A DNA stretch of 64,000 nucleotides from Achromobacter insuavis (GTDB taxonomy: Bacteria; Pseudomonadota; Gammaproteobacteria; Burkholderiales; Burkholderiaceae_B), in NCBI RefSeq assembly GCF_902859645.1, contig NZ_CADIJR010000017.1, forward strand, positions 27,391 to 91,390, given 5' to 3'. The translations under genes and the position numbers were made by a program. The notes under the pieces were generated by a model, which saw only the letters and a list, made by a program, of their open reading frames with translations, made no database searches and was not told the DNA's origin. Below are positions 35,541 through 47,724 of this stretch, one piece after another; the stretch's first letter is position 1; each line of letters begins with the position of its first letter.

Positions 35541-35552
35541 CGGGATATCCCG
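35541..35552. promoter_or_regulatory. Palindrome upstream of dioxygenase gene
   Basis: CGGGATATCCCG is a perfect 12-bp palindrome in the 152-bp gap after the LysR gene. Two direct repeats, ACCCCGCGATA and ACCCCGCATAT, follow at about 35561-35587. Such an array could be the LysR binding region for a second promoter serving the dioxygenase and decarboxylase genes. Confidence 0.4.
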
Positions 35553-35573
35553 TTCAGGGAAACCCCGCGATAG

Positions 35574-36227
<654 letters not shown>

Positions 36228-36255
36228 CGCCCCCAACCTGTCATCCGCCCTCTTT

Positions 36256-37257
36256 ATGACCCTGAAAATCGATATGCACGCGCACTTCTTCCCGCCCATC
36301 ACGCGGCAGGAAGCGGCCGCGCTGGACCCGGTGGACGCGCCCTGGCTGCGGCGCGACGGCGATGGCTCGACCGGCCAGATCATGGCCGGCGACCGCCCCT
36401 TCCGCCCGGTCGATGCCACGTTGTGGGACCCGGCCCTGCGCATTGCACAGATGGACCGCCACGGCGTCGACCTGCAGATCCTGTGCGCCACGCCGGTGAT
36501 GTTCGGCTACACCTATCCCGCGCAGGCCGCGGCCGACTGGGCCGCGCGCATGAACGACCTGGCGCTGGAACATTGCGCCTTCGCGCCCGGCCGCCTCAAG
36601 GCGCTGGCGCAGGTGCCGCTGCAGGACCTGGAGCTGGCCTGCCGCGAGGCCTCGCGCGCCCGCGCCGCCGGCCACCTGGGCGTGCAGATCGGCAACCACG
36701 TCGGCCCGCGCGACCTGGACGACGACACGCTGGTGCAGTTCCTGGTGCATTGCGCCAACGACGGCATCCCGGTGCTGGTGCACCCCTGGGACATGATGAC
36801 CGACGGCCGCATGAAGCGCTGGATGCTGCCGTGGCTGGTCGCCATGCCCGCCGAAACCCAGCTGGGCATCCTGTCGCTGATCCTGTCCGGCGCGTTCGAG
36901 CGCATTCCGCGCAGCCTGAAGCTGTGCTTCGCCCACGGCGGCGGCAGCTTCGCCTTCCTGCTGGGGCGCGTGGACAACGCCTGGCGCCACCGCGACATCG
37001 TGCGCCAGGACTGTCCGCAGCCGCCCTCGTCGTACACCGACCGCTTCTACGTCGACAGCGCCGTGTTCGATCCGCGCTCGCTGCGGCTGTTGATCGACGT
37101 GATGGGCGAGGACCGCGTGCTGCTCGGTTCCGACTATCCGTATCCGCTGGGCGAGCAGGAGGTCGGCCGGCTGGTGTCGAATTCCGACCTGCTGCCCGCG
37201 GTGCAGCACAAGATCCTGTCGGCCAACACACAGACGTTCTTCGGGCTGGACCGCTGA
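36256..37257 (+). CDS. nbaD: 2-amino-3-carboxymuconate 6-semialdehyde decarboxylase
   Basis: This 333-residue amidohydrolase-fold Zn enzyme (ACMSD) decarboxylates the dioxygenase product to 2-aminomuconate 6-semialdehyde. The metal ligands are H8 and H10 (DMHAH), H176 (LVHPWDMM) and D293 ([12 protein letters not shown]), with catalytic H227 (FAHGGGSF). These are offset by one from the Pseudomonas enzyme. Its position directly after the dioxygenase gene confirms the assignment. Confidence 0.95.
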   Translation: MTLKIDMHAHFFPPITRQEAAALDPVDAPWLRRDGDGSTGQIMAGDRPFRPVDATLWDPALRIAQMDRHGVDLQILCATPVMFGYTYPAQAAADWAARMNDLALEHCAFAPGRLKALAQVPLQDLELACREASRARAAGHLGVQIGNHVGPRDLDDDTLVQFLVHCANDGIPVLVHPWDMMTDGRMKRWMLPWLVAMPAETQLGILSLILSGAFERIPRSLKLCFAHGGGSFAFLLGRVDNAWRHRDIVRQDCPQPPSSYTDRFYVDSAVFDPRSLRLLIDVMGEDRVLLGSDYPYPLGEQEVGRLVSNSDLLPAVQHKILSANTQTFFGLDR

Positions 37258-37307
37258 GCCGCCCGCCAACCATGACCGTGAGACACGGCAACGCAAGGGG
37301 ATTCACC

Positions 37308-38483
37308 ATGAAACGCATCCATCTGCTGGCCGCCGCCGCGGCCGTCGCCCTGGCGCCCGGCGCCGCCGCCTGGGCCGATGTGAAGATCGGCCTGTTAACC
37401 ACCCTGACCGGGCCCGGCTCGGTGCTGGGGCAGGACCAGCTCGACGGCTTCATGTTGGCCGTCGAACAGGGCGGCGGCAAGCTCGGCGGCGTGCCGGTGC
37501 AGGTCATCAAGGAAGACGACCAGTTCAAGCCCGAGGTCGGCGTGCAGGCCGCGCGCAAGCTGGTGCAGAGCGACAAGGTGCCGATCATCACCGGCGTGGT
37601 GTATTCCAACGTGATGCTGGCGGTGGCGCGGCCGGTCACCGGCGCCGGCGTGTTCCTGGTGGGCTCGAACGCCGGCCCCACCAACCTGGCCGGCAAGGAC
37701 TGTTCGCCGTTCTTCTTCTCGACCTCGTGGAACAACACCCAGCGCCACGAAGGCAGCGGCGAGATGGCCAACCAGATGGGCTTCAAGAAGGTCTACCTGC
37801 TGGCGCCCAACTACCAGGCCGGCAAGGACGCCATGGCCGGCTTCAAGCGCTTCTTCAAGGGCGAGGTGGTCAACGAGGTCTTCACCCAGGTCAACCAGCC
37901 CGACTACTCGGTCGAGCTGGCGGCGCTGGCCGATGCCAAGCCCGATGCCGCCTATGTGTTCTTTCCCGGCGGCATGGGCGTGAACTTCATCAAGCAGTAC
38001 CGCCAGGCCGGCCTGTTCGACAAGATCCCGCTGCTGTCGGTCGACACCATCGACGGCGCCACCCTGCCCGCGCTGCAGAAGGACGCGCTCGGCGCGGTCA
38101 CCAACGTGCCGTACTCGCCCGACCTGGACAACGCCGCCAACAAGGACTTCGCCGCCGCCTTCCGCCAGAAGTACGGCCGCGAGCCGTCCAGCTACGCGGC
38201 CCAGTCGTGGGACGCGGCGCAGCTGATCGGCTCGGCGCTCAAGCGCACCGGCGGCAAGACCGACGACAAGGAAGCCTTGCGCAAGGCGCTGGAGGCGGCC
38301 GATTTCCAGTCGGTGCGCGGCGAATTCCGCTACCAGCCGAACCACTTCCCGGCGGCCGGCTTCTTCCGCGCCGACGTGGCGGCGGGCGCGGACGGCAAGG
38401 TCGGCTTCGTCAACAAGGGCCCGATCTTCGCCGACCTGTCCAAGGTCTCGGATCAGTACGCCGCCCAGTGCGCCATGAAATGA
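37308..38483 (+). CDS. Branched-chain-type ABC substrate-binding protein (LivJ-like)
   Basis: This 391-residue periplasmic binding protein (Peripla_BP_6 fold) has a signal peptide ending AAWADV. Its start DVKIGLLTTLTGPGSVLGQDQLDGFMLAVEQGGGKLGG is typical of aromatic-acid and amino-acid binding proteins of this family. AAGGGGA precedes the chosen ATG. It heads a complete five-gene Liv-type importer directly after the aminomuconate genes, suggesting that the ligand is the pathway substrate. Which aromatic is imported is unproven. Confidence 0.88.
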   Translation: MKRIHLLAAAAAVALAPGAAAWADVKIGLLTTLTGPGSVLGQDQLDGFMLAVEQGGGKLGGVPVQVIKEDDQFKPEVGVQAARKLVQSDKVPIITGVVYSNVMLAVARPVTGAGVFLVGSNAGPTNLAGKDCSPFFFSTSWNNTQRHEGSGEMANQMGFKKVYLLAPNYQAGKDAMAGFKRFFKGEVVNEVFTQVNQPDYSVELAALADAKPDAAYVFFPGGMGVNFIKQYRQAGLFDKIPLLSVDTIDGATLPALQKDALGAVTNVPYSPDLDNAANKDFAAAFRQKYGREPSSYAAQSWDAAQLIGSALKRTGGKTDDKEALRKALEAADFQSVRGEFRYQPNHFPAAGFFRADVAAGADGKVGFVNKGPIFADLSKVSDQYAAQCAMK

Positions 38484-38518
38484 CGCCGGCCTGCCGGGCA
38501 AGAACGAGGTAAGGCGCC

Positions 38519-39439
38519 ATGTCCGCGACATTGCTGCTGGTGCAGGCCCTGAACGGCCTGCAGCTGGGTATCCTGCTTTTCCTGCTGGCCGCCGGCCTGA
38601 CGCTGGTGTTCGGCATCATGAACTTCATCAACCTGGCGCACGGCTCGCTGTACATGATGGGCGCCTTCATCGCGGCCACCGTGTTCCGCCACAGCGGCTC
38701 GTTCCTGCTGGCCGCGGCCGCCGTGGTGGCGGGCATGGCGCTGCTGGGCCTGCTGCTGGACCGCATCGCGCTGGCGCGGCTGTATCCGCGCGAGCACCTG
38801 GACCAGGTGCTCGCCACCTTCGGTTTCATCCTGTTCTTCAACGAGCTGACCCGCATCATCTGGGGCCCGGCGCCCATCAGCATGGGCCTGCCATCGTGGC
38901 TGTCGGGCACCATCGATCTGCTCGGCGTCACCTACCCGCTGTACCGCTTTCTCATCATCGTGGCCGGGCTGGCGGTGGCGGCGGGCTGCTACGCGCTGAT
39001 CCACCGCACGCGGCTGGGCATGCTGATCCGCGCCGGCTCCACCGACCGCATGATGGTGGGCGCGCTGGGCGTGAACATCGCGCGCCTGAACACGTTGCTG
39101 TTCGTGCTGGGCGCGGTGCTGGCCGGCGTGGCCGGCCTGATGGCCGGGCCGATCCTGTCGGCGCAGACCGGCATGGGCGAACCGATCCTGATCCTGACGC
39201 TGGTGGTGATCGTCATCGGTGGCATCGGCTCGGTGCGCGGCGCCTTCCTGGCGGCGCTGATGGTGGGGCTGGTCGACACGCTCGGCCGCGCGCTGCTGCC
39301 GGCCTTGCTGCGCGCCGCGCTGCCGCCGGCCGCCGCCAACGCGGCCGGCCCGGCGATCGCCTCGATGCTGATCTACATCGTCATGGCGCTGGTGCTGGCG
39401 CTGCGGCCGCAGGGCCTGTTTCCCGTGCGGCACGGATAG
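38519..39439 (+). CDS. Branched-chain-type ABC permease (LivH-like)
   Basis: This 306-residue membrane subunit has about eight helices. LTLVFGIMNFINLAHGSLYMMGAFIA near the N-terminus and VVIVIGGIGSVRGAFLAALMVGLVDTLG near the C-terminus are LivH hallmarks. It pairs with the LivM-like protein encoded 19 bp downstream. Confidence 0.92.
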   Translation: MSATLLLVQALNGLQLGILLFLLAAGLTLVFGIMNFINLAHGSLYMMGAFIAATVFRHSGSFLLAAAAVVAGMALLGLLLDRIALARLYPREHLDQVLATFGFILFFNELTRIIWGPAPISMGLPSWLSGTIDLLGVTYPLYRFLIIVAGLAVAAGCYALIHRTRLGMLIRAGSTDRMMVGALGVNIARLNTLLFVLGAVLAGVAGLMAGPILSAQTGMGEPILILTLVVIVIGGIGSVRGAFLAALMVGLVDTLGRALLPALLRAALPPAAANAAGPAIASMLIYIVMALVLALRPQGLFPVRHG

Positions 39440-39458
39440 CGCCCAAGGAGGCCCCGAC

Positions 39459-40441
39459 ATGCTTCGACTCTCTCCCCGCACGCTCGCCGCCGGCGCGCTG
39501 TTGCTGCTCCTGGCGCTGGTGCCGCTGTATGCGCAATGGCAGGGCGAACCGTTCCTGCTGGCGCTGTTCGGCCGCGTGCTGGTGTACGGCATCGCCGCGC
39601 TGGCGCTGAACCTGCTGCTGGGCTACGGCGGCATGGTCAGCTTCGGCCACGCGCTGTACCTGGGCCTGGGCGCCTATGCCGTCGGCGTGCTGAACCACTA
39701 CGGCATCGAGAACGGCTGGCTGCACCTGCTGGCCGCGCTGGGCGCCTGCGCCGTGGTCGGCCTGGTGAGCGGCTACGTGGTGATGCGCACGTCCGGCATC
39801 GCCTTCATCATGATCACGCTGGCGTTCGCGCAGATGTTCTATTTCCTGGCCACGGGGCTGGAGGGCTTCGGCGGCGATGACGGCATGTCGCTGTTCGCCG
39901 GCAGCGACTTCGGCCTGTTCCGGCTCGATACGCCGCTGGCGCTGTACTACACCGCGTTCGGCGTGCTGCTGCTGGCGCTGGCCGCGCTGCACCGGCTGGT
40001 GCACGCGCCGTTCGGCATGGTCCTGCGCGGCTGCCAGGCCAACGAGCGGCGCATGCGCGCGCTGGGCTTCGCGACGCTGCGCTATCGCCTGGCGGCCTAT
40101 GTGCTGTCGGCCATGGTGTGCGGCGTGGCCGGCGTGCTGCTGGCCAACCTGACGCTGTATGTGTCGCCCTCGTACCTGGCCTGGACCACCTCCGGCGAGC
40201 TGATCGTGATGGTGGCGCTGGGCGGACTGGGCACGGTGGTCGGCCCGGTTGCCGGGGCGCTGGCCTTCCTGTTGCTGGAGGAAGGCCTGAAGCTGCTGAC
40301 CGACCATTGGATGCTGGTGATGGGCCTGCTGATCGTGGGCGTGGTGCTGGTGTCGCGCCGCGGCCTCTATGGCGGCCTGCCGGACGCGCCGCTGCGCCTG
40401 CGCGCCGCGCGTCCCCTGCCCCACCCCACCGGAGAACCGCG

Positions 40442-40445
<4 letters not shown>
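39459..40445 (+). CDS. Branched-chain-type ABC permease (LivM-like)
   Basis: This 328-residue membrane subunit has LivM-type motifs ALNLLLGYGGMVSFGHALYLGLGAYAVG and LTLYVSPSYLAWTTSGELIVMVALGGLGTVVGPVAGALAF. Its stop overlaps the start of the LivG-like ATPase by 4 bp. It is part of the putative aromatic-substrate importer. Confidence 0.92.
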
Positions 40446-41928
<1,483 letters not shown>

Positions 41929-41958
41929 CGCGGCGGCCGCCGGCGCCGCGCCGCGAGG

Positions 41959-43602
41959 TCACATGCCCACGCCCGCCGCTTCCCGCGGCTGCGCCGCCGC
42001 ATCGGCGTCAGCCGCATCCATGGCGTCGGCCAGCGCCAGGCTGTCTGACGGGACGATGGCCTCGGGTTCGCGCGCCACGGCTTCCAGCGCATGCAGCACG
42101 CCGTGTTCGCGCAGGGTCTCCAGCTGCGCGGCCAGCGCGGCCACGAACACCGGCTTCTCGCCCAGGTCGCCGAACACCGGCCGATAGCCGGCCAGCACCA
42201 GCGCGCGGCGATAGGCGGCCTGCTTGGGCGCCGCCGCCCGCGCCGCGACGTCGGCGCGGGCCACCAGCCTGGCCAGCGGCCTGGCCAGCGGATCCTGGAT
42301 CGCATGGCTGGCGCCGTTCTCGTCCTCGCCGCGCAGATAGTGCAGCCAGGCCGCCACCGCCAGCGCCAGGCGGCGGATGTCGTCACCGCCGCGCAGGCGG
42401 TCGCGGATGGTGGCCAGCAGCCGCTGCGGCAGCTTCTGCGAACCGTCCATCGCGACCTGGCGCGTCGGCTGCGGCAGCGCCGGGTTGTCCACGCGCGCCA
42501 GGAAGCGCTGGCGATAGCCTTCCAGCCCCGAGTCCGGAATGCCCTTGAGCGTCGGCGCGATCTCGTGGCGCATCATGTCATCGAGGTACGCGCGCAGCGC
42601 CGGCAGGATCGCGGCTTCGCGGATGGTCTCGATGCCCAGCAGCGCGCCCAGGTAGGCCAGCGCCGAATGCGGACCGTTGACCATGCGCAGCTTCAGGCGT
42701 TCGTAGGGCGCGGCGTTGGCCACGAAGGTCACGCCCGCCGCTTCCCAGGCGGGACGGCCGGCCGCGAACTTGTCCTCGATCACCCAGTTCAGGTAGGGCT
42801 CGCCGACCACCGGCCAGGCGTCTTCCATGCCCAGCCGCTGCGTGATGCGCGCGCGGTCCTCGTCGCGGGTGGCCGGCACGATGCGGTCGACCATGGAATT
42901 GGGAAAGGTGCAGTGCGCGTCGATCCAGCCGGTCAGCGCCACGTCCAGCCGCAGCGCGAAGGCCAGCACCAGGCTGCGCAGGGTGTCGCCGTTGGCCTGC
43001 AGGTTGTCGCAGGACAGCAGCGTCAGCGCCGGCAGGCCGCGTTCGCGCCGCAGCGCCAGGCCGTAGACCAGCATGCCGATGGCGCTGCGCGGGCGGATCG
43101 GGTTTTCCAGGTCATGCAGGATGTCGGGGTCGTCCCAGCGCAGGTGGCCGGTGGCCGGCTCGTGGCAATAGCCCTTCTCGGTGATGGTCAGGCTGACGAT
43201 GCGCGTCTGCGGATAGGCGATGCGTTCGAGCACGGCGTTGGGGTCTTCCTCGGCCACCATCACGCGCTGCACCGCGCCCACCACGCGCAGTTGCTCGCGC
43301 GGCTGGCCGTCGGCGTCATGGTCGCGCAGCGCCAGCGTATAGAGGCCGTCCTGCGGCGCCAGCGCGTCGCGGGTGGCGGGGCTGCGCAACGACACGCCCA
43401 GGATGCCCCAGCTGAGGTCCTGGCTGGCCGCCATCGCCATGTCCGTCACCACCGCCTGGTGCGCGCGGTGAAAGGCGCCCAGCCCCAGGTGCACGATGCC
43501 CGGCGTGAGCCGGCTGCGATCGTAGGCGGGTTTTTCCACGTCTGCGGGAAGACGCGCCAAAGACTCCGTATTCAAGCGTTCGAGCATGGATTGCCGTGCC
43601 AT
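41959..43602 (-). CDS. Mannitol dehydrogenase family polyol/hexuronate oxidoreductase
   Basis: This 547-residue long-chain dehydrogenase has the NAD-binding entry GIVHLGLGAFHRAHQA. KLRMVNGPHSALAYLG matches the K-x4-N-x2-H catalytic motif of mannitol 2-dehydrogenase/fructuronate reductase. It is longer than usual (about 490) because of a C-terminal Ala/Asp-rich tail. D-mannitol, D-arabinitol or fructuronate/mannonate are possible substrates. No sugar transporter is adjacent. ATG 43587 is an alternative start. Confidence 0.85.
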   Translation of the reverse strand: MARQSMLERLNTESLARLPADVEKPAYDRSRLTPGIVHLGLGAFHRAHQAVVTDMAMAASQDLSWGILGVSLRSPATRDALAPQDGLYTLALRDHDADGQPREQLRVVGAVQRVMVAEEDPNAVLERIAYPQTRIVSLTITEKGYCHEPATGHLRWDDPDILHDLENPIRPRSAIGMLVYGLALRRERGLPALTLLSCDNLQANGDTLRSLVLAFALRLDVALTGWIDAHCTFPNSMVDRIVPATRDEDRARITQRLGMEDAWPVVGEPYLNWVIEDKFAAGRPAWEAAGVTFVANAAPYERLKLRMVNGPHSALAYLGALLGIETIREAAILPALRAYLDDMMRHEIAPTLKGIPDSGLEGYRQRFLARVDNPALPQPTRQVAMDGSQKLPQRLLATIRDRLRGGDDIRRLALAVAAWLHYLRGEDENGASHAIQDPLARPLARLVARADVAARAAAPKQAAYRRALVLAGYRPVFGDLGEKPVFVAALAAQLETLREHGVLHALEAVAREPEAIVPSDSLALADAMDAADADAAAQPREAAGVGM

Positions 43603-43740
43603 AGAGCGCCGTCATGCGTCTGCCGCGTGGCCTGCAGATAGGCGCGTTGGTAGGGAAATTGCACACGGCGGGCGGGGTCGATGCCCCGCCGCGGGTCCGC
43701 GCGTCGCAAGGGTATCGCATGGGCGTGACGAAGGCAAAAC

Positions 43741-43755
43741 GTAACTCGACGTTAC
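43741..43755. promoter_or_regulatory. Inverted repeat in the divergent intergenic region
   Basis: GTAAC-TCGAC-GTTAC is a perfect 5-bp-arm inverted repeat in the 250-bp region between the mannitol dehydrogenase gene and dgkA. It could be an operator for either gene. Apart from this dyad I see nothing coding in the gap. Confidence 0.35.
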
Positions 43756-43852
43756 CAAGACATGCCCGGCCGGCCTGCCCGCCCCTCGCCGCGCCACGCC
43801 GGCAATCCATATCTGTTAAAAAGCCGCCACACCCGGCCTTATTACATTCCCC

Positions 43853-44251
43853 ATGTCGACCGATCCGCATCACTCGCCCTACAAAAGCACCGGCGGCCTG
43901 CGCCGCATCCTGAATGCGCTGCGCTACTCGCTGCAGGGTCTGCAGGCCGCCATCAAGTACGAAGCGGCCTTCCGCCAGGAACTGGCGCTGGCCGTGCTGC
44001 TGATCCCGGCCGCGTTCTTCCTGGGCCGCACCACGGTCGAGGTATTCTTCCTCATCGGCACCGTGGTGCTGGTGCTGGCGGTGGAACTGCTGAATTCGGC
44101 GGTCGAGGCGCTGGCCGACGCCTTGTCGGTGGACACCCATCCGCTGCTGGGCCGGGCCAAGGACCTGGGCAGCGCCGCCGTCATGCTGCTGTTGCTGTTC
44201 ACCGTGGCTGTCTGGGTCGGCGTGGCGGTCAGCCGCTTCGTGATGCACTGA
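43853..44251 (+). CDS. dgkA: Diacylglycerol kinase
   Basis: This 132-residue, three-helix inner-membrane enzyme phosphorylates diacylglycerol produced by membrane-derived turnover. The conserved elements are ALRYSLQGLQAAIKYEAAFRQELAL and the catalytic VELLNSAVEALADALS, followed by KDLGSAAV. Length and topology fit the family. Confidence 0.92.
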   Translation: MSTDPHHSPYKSTGGLRRILNALRYSLQGLQAAIKYEAAFRQELALAVLLIPAAFFLGRTTVEVFFLIGTVVLVLAVELLNSAVEALADALSVDTHPLLGRAKDLGSAAVMLLLLFTVAVWVGVAVSRFVMH

Positions 44252-44303
44252 ACCCCGGCGCAGGCTTGCCCGTCCGGGGGCCCGCGCCTCTATACTGGGA
44301 GCC

Positions 44304-45623
44304 ATGATGCCCAACTCGACGCCAGCCACCTCGGAACGTATCGTCATCGTCGGCGGAGGGGCCGGCGGCCTCGAACTGGCCGCCAAGCTCGGCCGCGTCC
44401 ATGGCCGCCAGCACGTCACGCTGGTCGACAGCCGCCCGTTCCACATCTGGAAGCCGTCGCTGCATGAAGCGGCGGCCGGCACACTGGACATCCACCAGGA
44501 AGGCCTGTCCTACCTGATGCTGGCGCACCTGAACGGCTTTTCCTTCGCGCAGGGCCAACTGGTCGGCGTCGACCGCGAACGCCGCCAGGTCACCGTGGAC
44601 GCCGTGGCCGACGCGCAAGGCCAGGAAGTGCTGCCGCGCCGCGAACTGGCCTACGACACGCTGGTGCTGGCGCTGGGCAGCACCTCCAACTTCTTCAATA
44701 CCCCGGGCGCGGCCGAACACGCCGTCACGCTCGACACCACCGAGAACGCCGAGCAGTTCCGCCTGACCATGCTCAAGGCCATGGCGCTGGTCGACCAGGC
44801 CAAGGTGCGCGACCCGTCGGCGCGGCTGGACCTGGTGATCGTCGGCGGCGGCGCCACCGGCGTCGAGCTGGCGGTGGAACTGGTCGAGGCCAGCCACGTG
44901 GTCAGCGCCTACGGCCTGCCGAATTTCCGTGCCGAGCGCGACCTGGCGATCACGCTGGTCGAGGGCGCGCCGCGCATCCTGTCGGCGCTGCCCGAGAAGA
45001 TCTCCACCGCCGCCACCGCGCGGCTCACCGAGCTCGGCATCCGCGTCGAAACCGCCTGCCGGGTCTCGGAAGTCACCGCCGATTCGGTCAAGACCGCCGA
45101 CGGCCGCGAATTCCCCGCGCGGCTGTGCATGTGGGCCGCCGGCATCAAGGGCCCGGCCCTGCTGGCCGAGCTGGACCTGCCGCTGAACAAGCTGGGCCAG
45201 CTCGAAGTCAACGAACGGCTCGAAACCGCCGATCCGCACATCCTGGCGCTGGGCGACTGCTGCGCCGCGCCCTGGCGCGACGGCCGCACCGTGCCGGCGC
45301 GCGCCCAGGCCGCGCACCAGCAGGCCGACTACCTGTGCAAGAAGCTCACCGCGCGCCTGCGCCGCGCGGCCGAGCCCACCGCCCCCTACGTCTACGAGGA
45401 CCACGGCTCGCTGGTCTCGCTGGGCCAGGACGCCGGCGTGGGCAGCCTGATGGGCAAGCTGGCCGGACGGGGACTGTTCGTAAGCGGTACACTGGCGCGC
45501 CTGATGTACATGAGCCTGCACCTGATGCACCACAAAGCGGTGCTGGGCATCTCACGCACCGCCTCCCTGGCCCTGGCGCGCCTGCTCATGCGGCGCACGC
45601 GCCCCCGGGTCAAACTGCACTGA
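44304..45623 (+). CDS. NADH dehydrogenase, type II (NDH-2-like FAD oxidoreductase)
   Basis: This 439-residue pyridine nucleotide-disulfide-type flavoprotein has the FAD site [18 protein letters not shown] and the NADH site [20 protein letters not shown] second FAD motif, [14 protein letters not shown], precedes the quinone-side [15 protein letters not shown]. The C-terminal amphipathic region ([19 protein letters not shown]) should anchor it to the membrane. It oxidises NADH to reduce quinone without proton pumping. An ATG at 44307 is an equivalent start. Confidence 0.88.
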   Translation: MMPNSTPATSERIVIVGGGAGGLELAAKLGRVHGRQHVTLVDSRPFHIWKPSLHEAAAGTLDIHQEGLSYLMLAHLNGFSFAQGQLVGVDRERRQVTVDAVADAQGQEVLPRRELAYDTLVLALGSTSNFFNTPGAAEHAVTLDTTENAEQFRLTMLKAMALVDQAKVRDPSARLDLVIVGGGATGVELAVELVEASHVVSAYGLPNFRAERDLAITLVEGAPRILSALPEKISTAATARLTELGIRVETACRVSEVTADSVKTADGREFPARLCMWAAGIKGPALLAELDLPLNKLGQLEVNERLETADPHILALGDCCAAPWRDGRTVPARAQAAHQQADYLCKKLTARLRRAAEPTAPYVYEDHGSLVSLGQDAGVGSLMGKLAGRGLFVSGTLARLMYMSLHLMHHKAVLGISRTASLALARLLMRRTRPRVKLH

Positions 45624-45631
45624 ACCTCCCC

Positions 45632-46450
45632 ATGAATTTCCTCCAAAGACTCGAACACGCCTGGACCACCAGCAACTCGCTCCTGCAAGTCGGGCTCGAT
45701 CCCGACCCGCAGCGCTTCCCGCGCGAACTGCAGGACAAGCCGGACGCGATCTTCCAGTTCTGCCGCGACATCGTCGACGCCACCGCGCCGTACGCCTGCA
45801 GCTTCAAGCCGCAGATCGCCTACTTCGCCGCGCACCGCGCCGAAGAGCAGCTCGAAGCGCTGTGCCAGCACATCCGCGACAAGCATCCCGACCTGCCCAT
45901 CGTGCTGGACGCCAAGCGCGGCGACATCGGCTCCACCGCCGAGAACTACGCCCGCGAAGCCTACGAGCGCTATCAGGCGCACGCGCTGACGGTCAGCCCG
46001 TACATGGGGCTGGACTCGGTCGAGCCCTACCTGGCCTGGCGCGACCGCGGCGTGATCGTGCTGTGCCGCACCTCCAACCCCGGCGGTTCGGACCTGCAGT
46101 TCCTCAAGATGGATAACGGCGAGCCCCTGTACCTGCACGTGGCGGGGCTGGTGGCCGACAAGTGGAATGCCAACGGCCAATGCGGCCTGGTGGTGGGCGC
46201 GACCTTCCCGAACGAGCTGGCCGCGGTGCGCCAGCGCATCGGCGACGCGGTGCCGCTGCTGGTGCCCGGCATCGGCGCCCAGGGCGGCGACATCACCGCC
46301 ACGGTCAACGCCGGCGCCAACGCCGCGCGCAACGGCATGATGATCAACTCGTCGCGCGCCATCATCTACGCCAGCGGCGGCGACGACTGGCGCGAAGCCG
46401 CCGGCAAGGCGGCGCGCGGCCTGCGCGACGCCATCAACGCGGTGCGCTGA
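45632..46450 (+). CDS. pyrF: Orotidine 5'-phosphate decarboxylase
   Basis: This 272-residue TIM-barrel enzyme makes UMP from OMP in pyrimidine synthesis. The catalytic motif is [18 protein letters not shown], with the paired Lys and Asp. Its length fits the longer (type 2) bacterial form. The phosphate-binding end is [10 protein letters not shown]. It is 8 bp downstream of the NDH-2 gene and likely co-transcribed. Confidence 0.95.
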   Translation: MNFLQRLEHAWTTSNSLLQVGLDPDPQRFPRELQDKPDAIFQFCRDIVDATAPYACSFKPQIAYFAAHRAEEQLEALCQHIRDKHPDLPIVLDAKRGDIGSTAENYAREAYERYQAHALTVSPYMGLDSVEPYLAWRDRGVIVLCRTSNPGGSDLQFLKMDNGEPLYLHVAGLVADKWNANGQCGLVVGATFPNELAAVRQRIGDAVPLLVPGIGAQGGDITATVNAGANAARNGMMINSSRAIIYASGGDDWREAAGKAARGLRDAINAVR

Positions 46451-46459
46451 GCGCCGCTT

Positions 46460-46481
46460 GCGGGGGCCGCCCGGCCCCCGC
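46460..46481. terminator. GC-rich hairpin between convergent pyrF and cinA genes
   Basis: GCGGGGGCC (46460-46468) pairs with GGCCCCCGC (46473-46481) across a 4-nt loop, just after the pyrF stop. There is no T-tract, so it is a weak or factor-assisted terminator at best. Confidence 0.4.
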
Positions 46482-46519
46482 CGCGATATTCCCGGGCCGC
46501 GCCATGACGCGCGGCCTCT

Positions 46520-47086
46520 TCAACGCCGGTTGACCGGCGCTCCCAGCAGTTCCAGCACGCCGCGCAGCGCGAATTCAACCGCCTGCTGGCGCACCTGCGC
46601 GCGGTCGCCGCTGAACACGTGGGTGACGGCGCGGCTGCTGATGCCGTCGCCGACGCGCTGCGCGAAGCCGAAGCACACCATGCCCACCGGCTTGCCCGGC
46701 GTGGCGCCGCCCGGGCCGGCGATGCCGGTGGTGGACACCGCCACCTGCGCCGCCGGCGACGCCAGCAGCACGCCGTTGGCCATCTCCAGCGCCACCGGTT
46801 CGCTGACCGCGCCGAAGTGATGCAAGGCATCCGGCGACACGTCCAGCTCGGCGACCTTGGCGTCGTTGCTGTACGTGATGAAGCCGCGGTCGAACCATTC
46901 GCTGGAGCCCGGCACCGCGGTCACGGCGCCGGCCAGCAGGCCGCCGGTGCACGATTCGGCGGTGCCCAGGATCAGGCCCAGGCGCCGCAGGGTATCGCCC
47001 AGCCGCTCGGCCAGGCCGTAGGCGGTGGCCTGCGCCAGTTGTTCGGCCGACAGATTGGACCGCGTGCTTTCGTGTTGCTGGTTCAT
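46520..47086 (-). CDS. Nicotinamide-nucleotide amidase, CinA C-terminal type
   Basis: This 188-residue single-domain PncC-like enzyme deamidates nicotinamide mononucleotide. Motifs are ILGTAESCTGGLLAGAVTAVPGSSEWFDRGFITYSNDAK and STTGIAGPGGATPGKPVGMVCFGF. It lacks the N-terminal molybdopterin-like domain of full CinA, as is normal for PncC. The start at 47086 overlaps the pgpA stop by 4 bp. Confidence 0.9.
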   Translation of the reverse strand: MNQQHESTRSNLSAEQLAQATAYGLAERLGDTLRRLGLILGTAESCTGGLLAGAVTAVPGSSEWFDRGFITYSNDAKVAELDVSPDALHHFGAVSEPVALEMANGVLLASPAAQVAVSTTGIAGPGGATPGKPVGMVCFGFAQRVGDGISSRAVTHVFSGDRAQVRQQAVEFALRGVLELLGAPVNRR

Positions 47087-47619
47087 CCCAAGACTCCTGT
47101 GCGCACGGCCAGCGCCATGATCAGCAAGGCGTATCCGGCCGCGACGATATCGTCCCACATTACCCCGAAACCGCCCTTCAGGCGGGCATCGAAGAACTTG
47201 ATGGGCGGCGGCTTGACGATGTCGAACGTGCGGAACAGCACGAACGCCAGCGCCTGCGACAACCAGCCGGCCGGCGTCAGCCACAGCACCAGCCAGAACG
47301 CCACCATCTCGTCCCACACCATTCCGACATGATCGGGCTGCTGGAGTTCGCGGCCGACGCGGTCGCAGGCCCAGCAGCCGTACAGGAAGGCCAGCGCCAG
47401 GAAGATGCCGATAGCCAGGTCGGAAGCGGCCGGCGCGGCCGCGACCCAGATGATCCAGGCCAGCAGCGTGCCCCAAGTGCCCGAGGCGGGCCGGATCAGG
47501 CCGCTGCCCAGGCCGAAGGCGATCAGCCGGCCGGGATCGCGGCAGACCCAGGACAGCGAGGGATAGACCGCGCGCGAGCGTTCGCGCATCGACGGGGAAT
47601 GGGGGGCAGAGGACGGCAT
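47083..47619 (-). CDS. pgpA: Phosphatidylglycerophosphatase A
   Basis: This 178-residue membrane phosphatase makes phosphatidylglycerol. Family motifs are FGLGSGLIRPASGTWGTLLAW, DHVGMVWDEMVAFWLV and PPIKFFDARLKGGFGVMWDDIVAAGYA. Three or four hydrophobic helices are present. It lies between thiL and the cinA-type gene, a standard proteobacterial arrangement (thiL-pgpA). Confidence 0.95.
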   Translation of the reverse strand: MPSSAPHSPSMRERSRAVYPSLSWVCRDPGRLIAFGLGSGLIRPASGTWGTLLAWIIWVAAAPAASDLAIGIFLALAFLYGCWACDRVGRELQQPDHVGMVWDEMVAFWLVLWLTPAGWLSQALAFVLFRTFDIVKPPPIKFFDARLKGGFGVMWDDIVAAGYALLIMALAVRTGVLG

Positions 47620-47724
47620 GGATGAGGGCCTGGTGATGGCTGGAGAATGGCGGCGTGGAAGGCGATGCCTGTGGCAGCGATTGTGCCAGGGTTTGGCGAC
47701 GCGCCTCGCCAGGCCGGCGGCCGC